A stretch of 64,000 nt of DNA, taken from contig MU404121.1 of the NCBI GenBank assembly GCA_022695795.1, positions 4,580-68,579 of the forward strand. Reading direction: 5' to 3'. Position 1 is the first letter of the stretch. Every line of letters starts with the position of its first letter. A program made the position numbers and the translations under genes. Below the pieces are notes generated by a model. It did not search any database and had not been told where the DNA came from. It saw only the letters and a program-made list of their open reading frames with translations. The stretch comes from Biscogniauxia marginata (taxonomy: Eukaryota; Ascomycota; Sordariomycetes; Xylariales; Xylariaceae). Of this stretch, positions 35,212-47,454 are shown in pieces.

Positions 35212-36012
35212 CTACCGTTGGTTCAGGTAACTACTGATGCGGCGAGCGTCACGCAATTCTCGGTGGGCTAGACTTCTATATCCACGAAGCTCGACACTGA
35301 GCGCTACCCCTAGCCAAGAACATATCATTCTTAATATGTAATAGTGCATAGTCCAAAACATCTCACCATGGCCGTCTTTCGTGTCTACCCAGATGTGATG
35401 TTTGTCGTGCGTGTCGTCCGAAAATATATCCAGGAATGCATGGACCATTTCGTGTGCCAGCGTGTCTATCATCGCTGCGAAACTCTCCCGATCTCCATTG
35501 GGGTGTCTTGTCCAAACATCTATCCTGTCAAGTTTAGGATCCCAATACCCCGACATTTCCTGGTTCACCGCGTCTATCACCTTGAGCTCGACCAATGATT
35601 TTGTTTCAGTGAAGAAGCTAGAGTCAAGTCTCCTTTTGCTAACACGGCGTGTCAGCAGACTGAAGAAGAATAATCGGTCTAGTCGGTGCATATAACCCTC
35701 GAGAAGCCTTGGGAGATCCACTTGATTCATGTCCTGGGCCGCATTCTGCCCGTAGTTGCGAGCAAAACGCCTGAAGGTTCTGTGGTTCCTCCTTTTCGTA
35801 GAGTCAGACGACTCTTTTACAAGATTCACCAAGTCTTTTGCAGAGTAATCTATGCGTCGGCTTAACAAACGCCAGAAATATTTTCTTAATGGGTTTGTCG
35901 ATCGGTAGTTATCCGCCAGGGCCTTGAGATGCCTCACGGCTTTTTCCTTCCGATAACTCATGACTGCGGGTTGTATGAAACGATCCAATCTGAGCAGAGA
36001 TTTATGGAGCAA
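35212..36012 (-). CDS. SprT-like zinc metalloprotease domain protein
   Basis: A single exon of 266 residues. The zinc site is clear: HEMVH at 187-191 (HExxH) and a third histidine in KDGHGEMFW (His215), the spacing of SprT/Spartan-type domains. The N-terminal 120 residues are basic and helical (RKEKAVRHLKAL, TKRRNHRTFRRFARN) and have no recognised domain. There is no signal peptide. Spartan proteins cut proteins cross-linked to DNA, but this one lacks visible PCNA- or ubiquitin-binding motifs, so the substrate is open. Fungi often have several small SprT-like paralogues in accessory regions. Confidence 0.85.
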   Translation of the reverse strand: MLHKSLLRLDRFIQPAVMSYRKEKAVRHLKALADNYRSTNPLRKYFWRLLSRRIDYSAKDLVNLVKESSDSTKRRNHRTFRRFARNYGQNAAQDMNQVDLPRLLEGYMHRLDRLFFFSLLTRRVSKRRLDSSFFTETKSLVELKVIDAVNQEMSGYWDPKLDRIDVWTRHPNGDRESFAAMIDTLAHEMVHAFLDIFSDDTHDKHHIWVDTKDGHGEMFWTMHYYILRMICSWLGVALSVELRGYRSLAHRELRDARRISSYLNQR

Positions 36013-36741
36013 CTAGCAACTAATAGTTAGTCGAGGCTTGTATACTCACAGAAGTATTAAAAGCTGAATTAGCTTACGAGGCGCGAAGATCATAATAAAT
36101 ACCTTTTGGGGCATCTAAACAATATCATTGTCTTTTAACAAACGCGTATAGTGTGAGCATTCAACTCACCAAGCATACCTACTTTCCATTGTTGGACTCT
36201 TGTGTTGTTTATTATATCTTTGTTTGTAAACACGTTGGTAGTTCACACAGTATGGCTTAGGCTTGTTTCGAAACTAGCCTAGGTTGCATTCTTGTATTGT
36301 AAGGTCTCTCTGTCTGTATAGGTAACATTGTTCCTGTCGAGTTGTGCAAATTGAGACTGGTAACCGTAAATAACTGGACAGTTGGACGAATCAATGTATA
36401 TACTAGAAGGCTACTGGGATATTGGTCCGACGAACCTTACATATTAACTTTTTTTCATCGTCAGTTACTACGAGGATACAATAGCAAAACTACCAGTTAC
36501 CAAGCACAGCATACAGAGATAGTGACAGCTTATATCTGCCCAATTCGCACCTTAAAGTAAGATCCTATAACCAGTAACATTTTATCACGTGTGTGGTTTT
36601 GATAAACAATGAAAAATGCTAGGTACGTTTGTGACTGATATCCGACCTTGTTTTGTTAACTCATCACTACGTACTCATATAACAGCAAGCTATATACAAC
36701 TAGGTTGGCCCACCACCGAGATGATATTTCATCCTAGCCCT
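36013..36741. other. Intergenic region, no gene seen
   Basis: Holds the promoter of the SprT-like gene and the 3' end of the esterase gene. Short open stretches (36342-36560 and 36616-37032) have no family motif; the latter overlaps the esterase on the opposite strand. Confidence 0.55.
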
Positions 36742-37932
36742 CTACGACAGAGTAGGGACCTCCCAGGGCGCCCAGTCAGTGACTGCGACGTTCGAGGTGC
36801 TCTTCTCAACTTCGCCGGGCACCGTGGTTCCACCGAGAAGGAAGTAGTTCATATAGGTCGTAAGATCAGCCTGCTGGGACGAGGGGAACATGCAGTGGCT
36901 GTGACCACCGACCAGGGAGAAGCCCATGTTGGTCGGAGCGCCGACAGCCTTGTAGATGAGACGACCGGCCTTCATGCAGCCGGTCGTGCTGACGGGGCCG
37001 AGCCAGTCGATGTCGTTCTCGATGACGAATAAACCACGGGGCGCGATAAGAGCAGCCAAGAAATGGTGGTCTTCCGGCATGGAGGTCGTTGCAGAGGTAT
37101 ATTTGTTCAGGTTCGTGCTGAACCACACGTTCTCGCCGACGATCTCGCCAGCGGTCTGGATGTTGGCTCCGGCGGCATGCTGGGCATCGGAGATGCGCCA
37201 GCAGGCAGCACCGCCCGAGCCGGACTCCTGTGGCAGAGTGAGGGCGATACGGTTGGCCAGAGCGCCGACGATGAAGGCACCTTTTCCGTTGCGGGAGCAG
37301 CCGGTGGTCCCGAGTTTTGTAGGGTCAATCCCCGTCTGCTCAGCACCGAGCTGCTCGAGGCCGTCGATGACACGGTCCACACCCCAGGCCCAGGCCGTCA
37401 ACGCGCCAGCTGAGTGAGTGTTTCCGAACAGCGTATAGAACGCACCCTGGCCGCGGGAGCTGCCCGACGCCTGGGAGGCAAACTGATCGTTTCCGAAGCC
37501 GACGGTGCCGATAGTGCCCGGGATAGGCAATGAAGAGCCCCCGATAGTGATGATAGCGGGCCCGGGACTGGTGCTCGGTTTCTTGATGGAGGTGCTGATT
37601 GTCACCGACTTAGAACCTACCGTGACCTTGACAGACATGGTGCTCCCGGATAGCGAAGCCTCGACCGAGTCGGGCGGCGGTGGGTAGTCTCCTAGTTCAA
37701 ATTGCTGCAGCAGCTTGCTGATCTCTGCCTGGCGGCACGTCCAGTCCTCCTTGCTCGCGACCTTTCTACCATCGGAAAAGGTGAAAGGGTCCGGCAGCTT
37801 GGCGAAGTCGACGGTCGGATAAGAGTCCTCGACTGCGCAGTCGGTGGTGTTCTGACGTTCATATATCTCGGCAAAGGGTAGGGCCAAAGCCGTAGAGCCC
37901 AGAAGCAGGGCGGCAATGAAGCGGCACACCAT
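36742..37932 (-). CDS. Glucuronoyl methylesterase, carbohydrate esterase family 15
   Basis: A single exon of 396 residues. A signal peptide (MVCRFIAALLLGSTALA) leads into the catalytic domain without a cellulose-binding module. The hallmark GCSRNGKG places the nucleophile at Ser213. Glu236 (LPQESGSGG) and His346 (GGHSHCMF) complete the triad, positions that match those I recall for the characterised Thermothelomyces enzyme StGE2. Cysteines Cys32, Cys66, Cys212, Cys244, Cys319 and Cys347 fit the usual disulfides. These enzymes cleave the ester between lignin alcohols and 4-O-methyl-glucuronic acid on xylan, loosening lignin from hemicellulose. The AA9 and GH43-like neighbours attack the same material. 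Confidence 0.95.
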   Translation of the reverse strand: MVCRFIAALLLGSTALALPFAEIYERQNTTDCAVEDSYPTVDFAKLPDPFTFSDGRKVASKEDWTCRQAEISKLLQQFELGDYPPPPDSVEASLSGSTMSVKVTVGSKSVTISTSIKKPSTSPGPAIITIGGSSLPIPGTIGTVGFGNDQFASQASGSSRGQGAFYTLFGNTHSAGALTAWAWGVDRVIDGLEQLGAEQTGIDPTKLGTTGCSRNGKGAFIVGALANRIALTLPQESGSGGAACWRISDAQHAAGANIQTAGEIVGENVWFSTNLNKYTSATTSMPEDHHFLAALIAPRGLFVIENDIDWLGPVSTTGCMKAGRLIYKAVGAPTNMGFSLVGGHSHCMFPSSQQADLTTYMNYFLLGGTTVPGEVEKSTSNVAVTDWAPWEVPTLS

Positions 37933-39415
37933 AGTGAAAGCTAGACAGGTAGGGCCAGAGATATTGTTTCGTGAGTTGGTGATCCCAGGATTAAGATTTG
38001 CGAAGCATTGCCGGAGATATATACCTACCTATATATAAACACTGGCTCGTACCCGCTTACATAGCTGCCTCCTTAATGAGTCGTAGGTACGTTCGCGCCT
38101 CTCCATGACTACTAACCTTTCTTTTGGCTGAAAGATCCCTGTCAGAGACTTGATACAGCCCTACTTATGATGCTCCGACCTAGTGAGCTAAGTTGAGTTC
38201 TGGCTAAGGCCCAGCAAATAGACATTCACCTCTGAAAGGGGGATAATACATCAACGTCCCTTGCTCCAGTCTTTGGCCGGTACGTACATGTCGAGTTTCT
38301 CGAGCGCGTGGCGAAAGTAAAATGAAAGCCCATGCCGAGCCCTTCTTGGCACTATGGATATGCAGCTCCTGTTAGGCACCTCTCAACAGGCACCGTCAGT
38401 CAATGTTCTTTAAATGCGGGGGACTGGCTAATATGGCTAATGTCTGCTGATGCCGGTTGTGGGGTGTCTATGCGTGGGATAATAATGAAATATATACTAA
38501 TAGGTGACGGTGCTTGGGACATAAAAGACATTGTGGAGAGAGCCCATCTTATCGTCAGCTGTCTTTCCCTGGTGGATGGCGACCTGGAAGAGGCTACATG
38601 GTAAGACTTTTGAGTCTTGTTGTATTTTCCTTATCCCCAGATGGTATTTAGTTGATCAGGACATAATTACGACTAGAAGTTGAATAGGAGCTAGGTTACA
38701 ACTTGAGTTCTTTTCGGTCTGCTAGGTGATAAAAGGTAGCGTTTCACATTCGGTCAGTGCCATAGTCATGTCATGCGGGAGTAACGCAGCTCTCCACAAT
38801 TAGTGAATGGCATGTGGCTAAAATAAGACCCCTGGAGATCACCCTAGTTATTGCATGGCATCTGGAAGAGTGGGATTTGGGTAATAGCTCTTACTTATGT
38901 GCCTATGTGCTTTTAAGTGAATATTCAAACCGTTGTTGTCGCGGGGATCGTTTGTGGCTCCGAGAATAATAGACCTAATAGAGCACGAAAAGTTGGCGGC
39001 TCTCTCAACTATTGGCTTGCTATTACTAGTTTATGAGGCTTGGTCATCAATAATATTATCGATGAGTGCTCTCCTTTTAATATCGGGGTTCTGAGGGTAA
39101 AGAGACGGTAAATAGCCGACGGTGTAGGTTGCATCAGATCATTTCTCACGAGACTCCGGATTTCCATACCTAGACAGCAAATCTCGTCATCTCCACTATT
39201 TCCTTTCTCCCTCCGAGACTGTAGCGTAACCTCATTCACTCACTTCGACGATGTGATAATTCGCCTTATTCTCTTGGCCTCCGGTACTTACTATGGGTAT
39301 ACTAGCGATACTAGGCGAATCGAAATAAGCAAACTTCCAGAGCAGGTTGTTGACAATGTTGTCCTGAATCCAAATATTGAGCCCGAAGGAGGACTGCCTC
39401 CAATACAGTTGATAT
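37933..39415. other. Intergenic region with shared promoters
   Basis: About 1.5 kb between the divergent starts of the CE15 and AA9 genes. No gene could be supported; open stretches at 38332-38604 and 39009-39239 lack motifs. TACCTACCTATAT-type repeats occur near 38022. Common regulation by cellulose/xylan regulators is plausible but no site was proven. Confidence 0.55.
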
Positions 39416-40362
39416 ATGGCTACTTCATCGTTGTTGGCGGCGTTGGCGCTGCTAGTGGGTTTAGTTACTTCTCATGGAGGCCTAGCGAATTACACAGTCG
39501 GCGAGTCGTGGTACAGAGGGTAGGTTTCTTTTTTCGGGTAGTAACCGGCGTCGAATATCGTCAAATACTTGGAATGACATGTCGCTCATGCGGACATAGA
39601 TACGATCCAGACCAACCTCTCCTGGAGCAGGAAGGCCAGCCTTGGATGGTCCAACGCATCTGGGCTAGCATTGATCCGATATTCTTTATCAACGACACCG
39701 GCCTAGCTTGCAACAAGCCGGGGACGGCCCCGCCATCGTACATCCCGATCGCGGCTGGCGACAACCTGACGGCTGTATATTGGTACTGGCTGCACCCAGT
39801 CGGGCCGATGTCCGTATGGCTGGCAGACTGTGGGATATCGTGCGATGACACCGACGTCAACCAGCTGGGCTTCTTCAAAATCTGGGAAGCTGGTCTCTTG
39901 GAGGGAAACGTTCCAGAGGGTATCTGGTACCAGAAGAAATTCCAGAGGTGGGACGGGGGACCAGATCTCTGGCCCGTGACGATTCCGGTAACGATAAAGC
40001 CAGGGCTTTACATCGTGAGACACGAGATTCTTAGCATTCACATCGCCAACAAACCACAATTCTACCCCGAGTGTGCGCATTTAAACATCACCGGTACCGG
40101 TACCGCGGTCCCACCATCCAATTATCTAGCCAAGTTTCCTGGAGCTTATGCGGAAGATGGTAGGTTGTCAATTGCCCATCTAAGTTAAATCTTCTACTGC
40201 AGGAGGTGCTGACGTTATTAGATCCTTCAATAAAGATTGATATCTATTCTAACGAGATGAAGGAAACGATGGTTAGTATGACCAGTTATTCACGACAGAC
40301 TTTCGCTAATCTGAACCTCACAGAATTACACCATTGCCGGACCTCCAGTATGGGATGGGTGA
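39416..40362 (+). CDS. Lytic polysaccharide monooxygenase, AA9 family
   Basis: Four exons, 39416-39519, 39600-40159, 40222-40271 and 40324-40362, all in phase, give 250 residues. Residues 1-19 (MATSSLLAALALLVGLVTS) are a signal peptide, and cleavage exposes His20, which AA9 enzymes need as the first ligand of the copper 'histidine brace'. The second ligand is His100 in YWYWLHPVGP. The axial tyrosine lies in QFYPECAHLNITG. Other family marks are QPWMVQRIW, CNKPGTAP, IPIAAGDNLTAVYW and KFPGAYAEDDPSI. The protein ends IAGPPVWDG, the normal AA9 end, with no binding module. Such enzymes cut cellulose or related glucans oxidatively. A longer open frame beginning at 39253 exists but misses the signal peptide and His1. 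Confidence 0.93.
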
Positions 40363-40860
40363 GTATCAGTCAGACCCATGAGCCGGCGGCCGACCATGCG
40401 AATGCTAAGGGATAACAGGGTTGTAAATAAATACTGTCAGGATTGCTGATAAATAAGAGAAGTCAACGGTAGCGCCTACTATAATTAAATTGATTATAAG
40501 TTGGACCATAGTTTGTGCGTATAGATGCAGCGCTTGGAAAGGGGGAGATACCCTACATACCTACGAAAGGTCGTAAGTATGGCAAACGGAAAAAGGGGGG
40601 AATGGGTCACACGGCTGCATGTATGTACATACACGTGTAGTTATCTGCATCGAGAGTAAACAATCCTTCCCCAGTTCCTAATTTGGGATATTCTAATAAA
40701 TGCATCTCAGCTCTCTTTGGTCGAAGCACTGCATGATGACAGCGCGTGGCAACGATCGATTACAGCACATTTCACTATAGGGCTAGCACATCGATAAGGC
40801 CTCGCGTGAAGTTACAATAACTTATTGATTCCGAATACCATAGCCGAATGAGACCCTTCT
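40363..40860. other. Convergent 3' intergenic region
   Basis: A 498-bp gap between the ends of the AA9 gene and the NmrA-like gene. No gene or clear repeat was seen. Confidence 0.6.
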
Positions 40861-41905
40861 TTAGTTGTTAAGCCACTCCTTGAGTGTGGCAGTCAAGTCC
40901 TCTTCTTCGAGCCCCAGCAAGGAATCGGCGCTATTTGGTCCCTTAACCGCCAGACCAGCTCCATCCCGGAAGACTCGAGCACGCAAGAGATCAACAAAGG
41001 CGCTGAAGTCTCCTTTGGCTAGCTTCTCTAGCCCGACCTTTTCGTGGTCGGCCGTGTTGACGTGGGTAACTTTCCAGCTCTCGCCTGTCTCCTTCTGCAA
41101 GATGTCGAGGATTTCGTTTTGCGAAGGGTTGAACGATGCAACAGACAGGTACTGGTTCGCCGTCTTGTCCGGGTTGGACAAGACGGACGCGACAGCCTTA
41201 CCGACAAAGGCAACGTTGGAAGCTTGGACAGGCTCGTTTCCTGAGTCGGAGATAACAGCCGTCCTCGCTGTCTTATCGAACCCGAGCGCTCCGCGTCTGA
41301 GGCCCTGTTGGTCAGACTTACGTCAGTTTCTCAATCCCGCACCGCGTTGCCGCCGACTGATGGGGTTTGTAACTTACCCAGTCGAAGAAGAGGCCGGTTG
41401 AGATACCCGTCCATGTGAATCCCGGATTTTCCTTTGACTTGGCATCGATATAGTCTAGCGTTTCAATCTTGCCTTGTAGAATCTTTTTGATCGGAGCCGA
41501 GCCTAGAATCCTCGTATTGATTCCGAATTCCGAGGGAATGAAACGTTTCACCTTCGCAGCTACGGCAGCATCGACAATGGGAGACTGGCCTCCAATCGCA
41601 GCGCTTGCTATGGTTGAAACTACAGCATCTTGGCCCTCAAGTGCCGGTTTCAGGGATTCCACAGACTCGTAGTTGACCTTCTTGGAGTTCACGCCCGAGG
41701 GCAAAGTAGAAGTCGAGTTTTCACGCGTAAAAACTGTCACCTGGAATCCGGCTTTGACGAGCTCATCAACCACCGGTCGGCCTATACTTCCCGATCCCTA
41801 GAAACAATGAGAGGCGTGAGCGAGATGATAACCACAATCCTTCCTCCCCTTGCTCACTGCGAGACTTACCCCGACGACGACAACGTTCTTGATGGGACTG
41901 GACAT
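40861..41905 (-). CDS. NmrA/isoflavone-reductase-like NAD(P)-binding protein
   Basis: Three exons on the minus strand, 41870-41905, 41378-41797 and 40861-41304, give 299 residues. The first exon (MSSPIKNVVVVG) joins the second (GSGSIGRPVV) to form the Rossmann motif GGSGSIG. Further family marks are VTVFTRENS, AVVSTIASAAIGGQ, KRFIPSEFGI and GFTWTGISTGLFFDW. Members are atypical short-chain dehydrogenases that reduce small aromatic or isoprenoid substrates, or act as NADP sensors. The family alone does not fix a substrate. Confidence 0.9.
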
Positions 41906-42923
41906 TGTATAATGTATAGCCAAGTACGAGATAAGGTGACAAGTTTCTTATAGGGGCGGTCTAACAATGCGTACTGTTTCCGTAGTAGTATGTAGGCTTC
42001 AGTTGAATACCTCCCCAACTCCAGGTCGGCGGTGGGGTGTGATACATTATATAGCATGCGGATGAACGCGGGGGAACCATATTGTGGTTGCAATATCGCG
42101 ACAACGATTTATAATAATACGTCATTTGTTTTCAGTATCAAACCAGTTAGCATTGGCGACCTTGAAATTGCGTGCTTCATAATCAAGAATGGCAGCATCG
42201 CGGATGTATCCGACTAGGGAACCCGAAACCCCGACTTCCGGCATCAACCCAGGGTCAGCCCATCCCGATTTAGATAGTGCTAGTAGATTTATATACAAGT
42301 TGAGGGGCTAATAGTATATTATCTGCCTTATAAGTTCTTGCACCCGAATTTCACCTGAATTTCACCCCTTTGGAAGATGGATTGAGAAGAGAAGAAACGG
42401 CGTGATATATTTAGTGTGGGAGTCCTATAGGCCCCCTTTATATACCCTATTCAGGGAGCCCGATAATGGTCCTTATTTGAGGGCCATAGACCCCTGGGTA
42501 GAGGCAACATGTACCGACACATAAGGAATGTAGGTAACTATATAACAACACCGGCCAGATAGGCCCGTGGAAACTATAACGAGATATTCTACAAGTAGGT
42601 GACTTGCAAGTTTCTAAAAGGTTTGATATTAAGACTGCAAGAGCCATTTATGGAATCAAGGTGCCTATTTGCAGCGATGTGTGAGTGTGTGTGTATAGTA
42701 ATAACAGAACATGTGTTTCTTTTACATACCTACCCTACCTATGTATGTACAGAAGGAATCTAAGACCGTAGCAATAGGACCTAAGTAACGCCCATATGCC
42801 AATCAGCGTAGAAGCCCCGTCCTTCCAGAGACAGGTCATAAACTGAATCCGAAAGGTTGTTATTTCCACAATGACCACGCTACTCACACCATAATGTGTT
42901 CGTTCCTGCAAGCTGAGACAGCC
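41906..42923. other. Intergenic region, no gene seen
   Basis: Holds the promoter of the NmrA-like gene and the 3' flank of the ABC transporter gene. Short GTGTGTGTGT and TACCTACCCTACC stretches lie near 42683-42742. No conserved coding sequence was recognised. Confidence 0.55.
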
Positions 42924-45900
42924 TTACACATCGGCATCTGCCTTGTGCTCCCGCCTTCGTGATGGTCTACCGAAGGGACTCGCCATCGGGCTCATGACAC
43001 CAGTAGCCGGGCCTTTCTCGGGGCTCCAGACCACGTCGTCCATGCCGACCCATCTTGACTTCACCGCGAACTCCTGACCGTCCTCCGCCGCCGCCGCCGC
43101 CGCAGCTCGTCGGAGCGGCAGGTCCATCTTTTGCCCCCGCTCATCTCTCGTCGCCCTAGTGGTGCCGCCCATCCACATCCCGCCGCTGACGAGTTCTGCA
43201 AACTTTCCCTTCCTCTCGCGCAGTTCGTCGTACGTGCCCGTCTCGACCACAGTACCGTTGTCGACGACAATTATTCTATCGGCCATGTGCATCATCTCCT
43301 CGTTATGGGTGATCACGATGACCGAGAGCTCCTTCGTCTGCCCCTTCGCAGCTTTCATCATGGCCTGAATCGTCCGTCTCACCCCTTCGGCACTCTCCGC
43401 ATCCAGCGCGCTTGTTGGTTCGTCTAAGATGAGGAGTTTCGGACGTCTTGCCAAGGCCCTGCCGATGCAGATCCGCTGCGTTTGGCCACCGCTGAGAGTC
43501 TGCCCTCCGTCACCGACCATGGTGTGGAACCCATCCGGCAAGCTGTAGATGAAGTCGTAGATGCCCGCCTCTCTCGCGGCTTGCTCGATGTTTTCTCCGT
43601 CACGCAAGGGTGAGGACTCTGGCAGGCCGTAGGCGATATTCACATAGATAGAAGCGGGGAACAGGAACGGGGTTTGCGGAACGTATCCGATGAGGTTGCG
43701 CAGGGCGGCGACGTCAAGCTCGTGGACAGGAGTAGACGCGAATGTTAACGGCGGTGGGCCACCCAGTTTGCGGTCATCCATTTCACACGGTCGCTGGGCC
43801 GAGTCATCTGGAATGTGCAGTCCTAGAAGAATGGAGACGATAGTGCTTTTGCCGCAGCCGGATGATCCGACAATCGCTGTCGACGTAGCTGCTTCGAACT
43901 TCAGGGTAAGGTTTCGGAGCACGGGCGTGTTTTTGCTCGATGGATATGTGAAGAAGAGTCGGTTCATCCGGATCGGTAGTGGATTGTACAACTTCTTCCT
44001 ACCTTTCGTCTCGGGAGAGGCGTGAAGAGGCAGATTGGCATAATACAGCATCTGGGTAGCTGTCGCCTGAGCCGCAGAGATGGAAGGCACAGCGCCGAGC
44101 ATACTCGCGGCTGTGGTAAGGCCGAGAATGAGTAGGTTGATGACTTGGAGAACGGCATGTACCTCGAGTTGGTTGAAGATGGCAAAGAGCAGAGTGGCAT
44201 ACCAGAAGACGAGAGCGAAGATGAACATAAAAATGGACTGCCAGGATGCGTACAGCACCGCCATATAGAAGGCTTTCTTCAAGCCGAGGTATAAAGTTGT
44301 CTCTGCCGACCTCTCGTGCTTCTCCTTGAAATGCTTCTCGAGTGTCAAGGCGCGGACGACACGTATATTGCCGATAGTTTCGGTCACGACGGCGCTAGTT
44401 TCCTCGGCCGCCTTATTACATCGCAATTCCCATCTCTGCAGCATGATAGTATAACCCTGCGTAGCCGCGAGGAGCAAAACTCCGCCTCCCAGGCTAGCGA
44501 GGGTGAGCTGCCAGGAGATAGTCAGTGCCCAGACTGCCGTGCCGAGGATCATGAGGACGACAGTCAGGAGTAGAGAGGTGAAGCGGCCGACGATATTGCG
44601 CATCTCCTCGGCGTTACGGGCCATGCACTCGTTGATGCGGCTAGCTGAGTGACTCGATTCGTCTAGCCAAGCCTTTGGCTGTCGGAGGACCCTGTTGAGA
44701 GCTTCCACGCGAAGCCTGTTGACCCAAGTATATCCCGCCCATTCCATAAGGTAGCGGCTTAAGAAAGCGGCAATAGCGCTCGAGGTGGCGATTAAAAAGA
44801 GTATCAACGCCCATTTTTGGCCGGCTGCTAAGCGGTCTTGGCTTTGGTATAAGGCGCCGAGGAGGTTCGCAAAGACGACCGAGAAGGCGGGGACGGAACC
44901 GGCCACTGCCAGGCACATGAGAAGACCGATTATAATGAAAACTCTATCCTTGATGCCTAGGCACGGCCAAACTGTCTTGTAGATAGACCACAGGGACAAC
45001 ACTTTTAGATCCTTGTTCCCCCTATCCTCCCATTCTGGTAGGCCGTCTCTACCACGTGCGTCACAGCTAGAGGAGGCTTTAGAGTTATCAGCGGCAGAAG
45101 TGGTCTCTTTTATATTCTGGTCTGGGTGTGGCGGCCCACGACGGTTGAATCGCACCGTGTCTCCCAGGTCCTGAAGTCTTATGATACTCTCCCTCTTGCC
45201 CCTTTGGTGTTGCTCTGATAGTTGCTGTCCATGTACGACCGAGGCCTCGACGGCGAGCGAGTTTCTTTGTGGCGGCAAGTACACATGTTCTCCCCAATTC
45301 TCCCCAGGGAGGCGGTAGCTCGATAACGGTGGTTCCATATGAGAAGCCTTGCTCAAGGGACGCGAGAAGTTGACAACAGAAGTATTGCTCCTCTTACGCC
45401 ACTGGGCCGTATCGCCGTGACCGTCGACGGACGGTGTCAGGGGTTGATGCCCGGATGACGCCACTAACTGCGCGTACAAACCATATTTCTGATTTTGTAG
45501 ATCTCGACCATATCCGGCCTGCATGACATGCCCGTTATCCATGACGTAAACGAAGTCCCGATCTTGTATCTGCGCAACTTGGTGGGTGATGATGATGGTC
45601 GTCTTCCCTCGACGCCATTTTCTAATAGCTTCCATGACTAAGCTTCGACTGACGGGATCAAGGCCGCTCGTAATCTCGTCAAGGATAAGCACGGAAGGGT
45701 CTCTCAACCTCGCCCTGGCTAGGGCCAGCCGTTGCTTCTGGCCGCCACTGAGGTTATGGCCGCCAGCCCCGACGTAGGTCTTGAGGCCGTCAGGGAGACC
45801 AGATATAGTCGACTGGAGCAGTGCCATCTCGCACGCAGCCTTCACTCCCTCATTGGAGACACTAGATGGATGTCTGTGACCAAAGGCTACGTTAGCGAAG

Positions 45901-47454
45901 AAGGTGTCATTGAAGAGACTACTTGTCTGCTGGACCAGCATAACGTTACTTCGGAGCCAATCGAGATCTAGTATCTGGAGCGCATGTCCGTCGATCAGGA
46001 TCTCCCCAGATAAGGGTTCGTAGAACTTCAATAACAGGTTACCTAGCGTACTCTTCCCCGAACCGCTCCTCCCAATGATGAAACAAAGGCTTCCCTCCGG
46101 AAAGGAAAACGATGAATTCTCAAGAACAATCTTGGAGGGGTTGGAAGGGTAAGCAAAGCTGACCTAAACATCTGTTAATATATCTTATTCTTATTTATCT
46201 CCAATTCACTTCATTTGACATCTAGATATGAAGGGTGCTCTCACATTTTTGATCTCGATCTTGCCGGCGCACCCATCTGGCCGATGACCTCCTGCCATGC
46301 GGTGGACCTTTTTGCCGTTTTCTATATGTTCATCGATCAGGCGAAGTGCCTGGCCGGCAGACATGCCCTTGGCCATCATTGTGTACGAGGGCACGAACGA
46401 CTCGATAGCCTGTAGTGCCGCGATTGACGCGTAGAACGTAGTCATGACACTCCCAGGGCTCATACCCTCACCTACAAGCGCGACGCCATAGAAGAAGCCG
46501 AGCACGATCAAGTTTTCCATCCAGAACTTCATATAGCCAAATTGGACGGCGTTTGCTCGCGCCTGGGTGAGATATCTCGTCATTGACCGTCGGATAGCTG
46601 CAAGATACTGCCACGTCTCATAGTCGATTCCATTGAAGGTCTTAACCAGATCCACTGCGGTAATTGCAGATATGGCGTATTTTGACGCCTGTGCGAGCTC
46701 CTGCTTTTGTGCTTCAATGGCAGGCTTGACTGGGCGGTTCAGGAGAAAGAGGATGCCAGCGGATACGGGCAGCGTAGTAAGGAGGACAGCTGTCAACCTC
46801 GCGGAGGTGTAGAAGGCGAGGATAAGACTAGCAATAGAAGTGGCCACGTCGGCTGCCAAAGAGCCAAGTGCTACTGACGATGCCGACTGTAATTCTCGTG
46901 TCTGTCTACCACGCTGTTAGTGATATATCCTACGGGGCTATTGAGGGGGGTAAGAAGCCGGGGTTGCGATACGTTTCGACCCTTACTAGCAGACTGGGTA
47001 TGCCGTCCCGCTGACTGTCGAACCATTCCATGTCCTTCGCCAGCAGGCCACGAAAGATGCGATCTCGGATATTCTTGGACTGCAGTTCGCTGAAGGCGAC
47101 CCAGGAAAATACGAAAGAAGTATTGACGAACCACCCGGCTCCGCCAAGCACAGTCAAGATCACACACCACGACGATACCTGTGCGAGGATTTCCGAGCCG
47201 GTCAGACTGCCTATTCCGAACTCAGTGATGGCATTGAATATCTTGCCCAGGATAATAGACACCGCGATCCTCAGCACACCTGAAAATATTGCTGCCAATA
47301 TTCCCGTGCCTAGCATACTACAGTCCTTCCACGTTGAGAACACGAATAGGTGGCGGAACGAGGCTTTCTGCTCCGGCGAGGACGAGGTTGATGGTGCTTT
47401 GCTCTGGTCGCTCTGAAGCTCGGATTCGGTAAGGCCTGGATTTGAGTGAGACAT
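42924..47454 (-). CDS. Full-length ABC-B exporter (Ste6/multidrug type)
   Basis: Three exons on the minus strand, 46973-47454, 46245-46905 and 42924-46163, give 1460 residues with the order TMD-NBD-TMD-NBD. NBD1 has Walker A GRSGSGKST (about 412-420), signature LSGGQ and Walker B VLILDEI. NBD2 has Walker A GSSGCGKST, signature LSGGQTQR and Walker B LLILDEPTSALD. A long polar linker of about 150 residues joins the halves. I start at MSHSNPGLTE (47454) because the cytoplasmic N-terminus follows naturally; an in-frame ATG at 47502 would add 16 residues. The C-terminus has an alanine run (LRRAAAAAAAEDGQ). Relatives export lipopeptides such as yeast a-factor or act as drug pumps. No lesion seen. 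Substrate unknown. Confidence 0.92.

Noticed and set aside
39253..39415. Earlier ATG for the AA9 gene
   Set aside because: Starting there removes the signal peptide and the essential N-terminal histidine; the ATG at 39416 with the first intron restores both.
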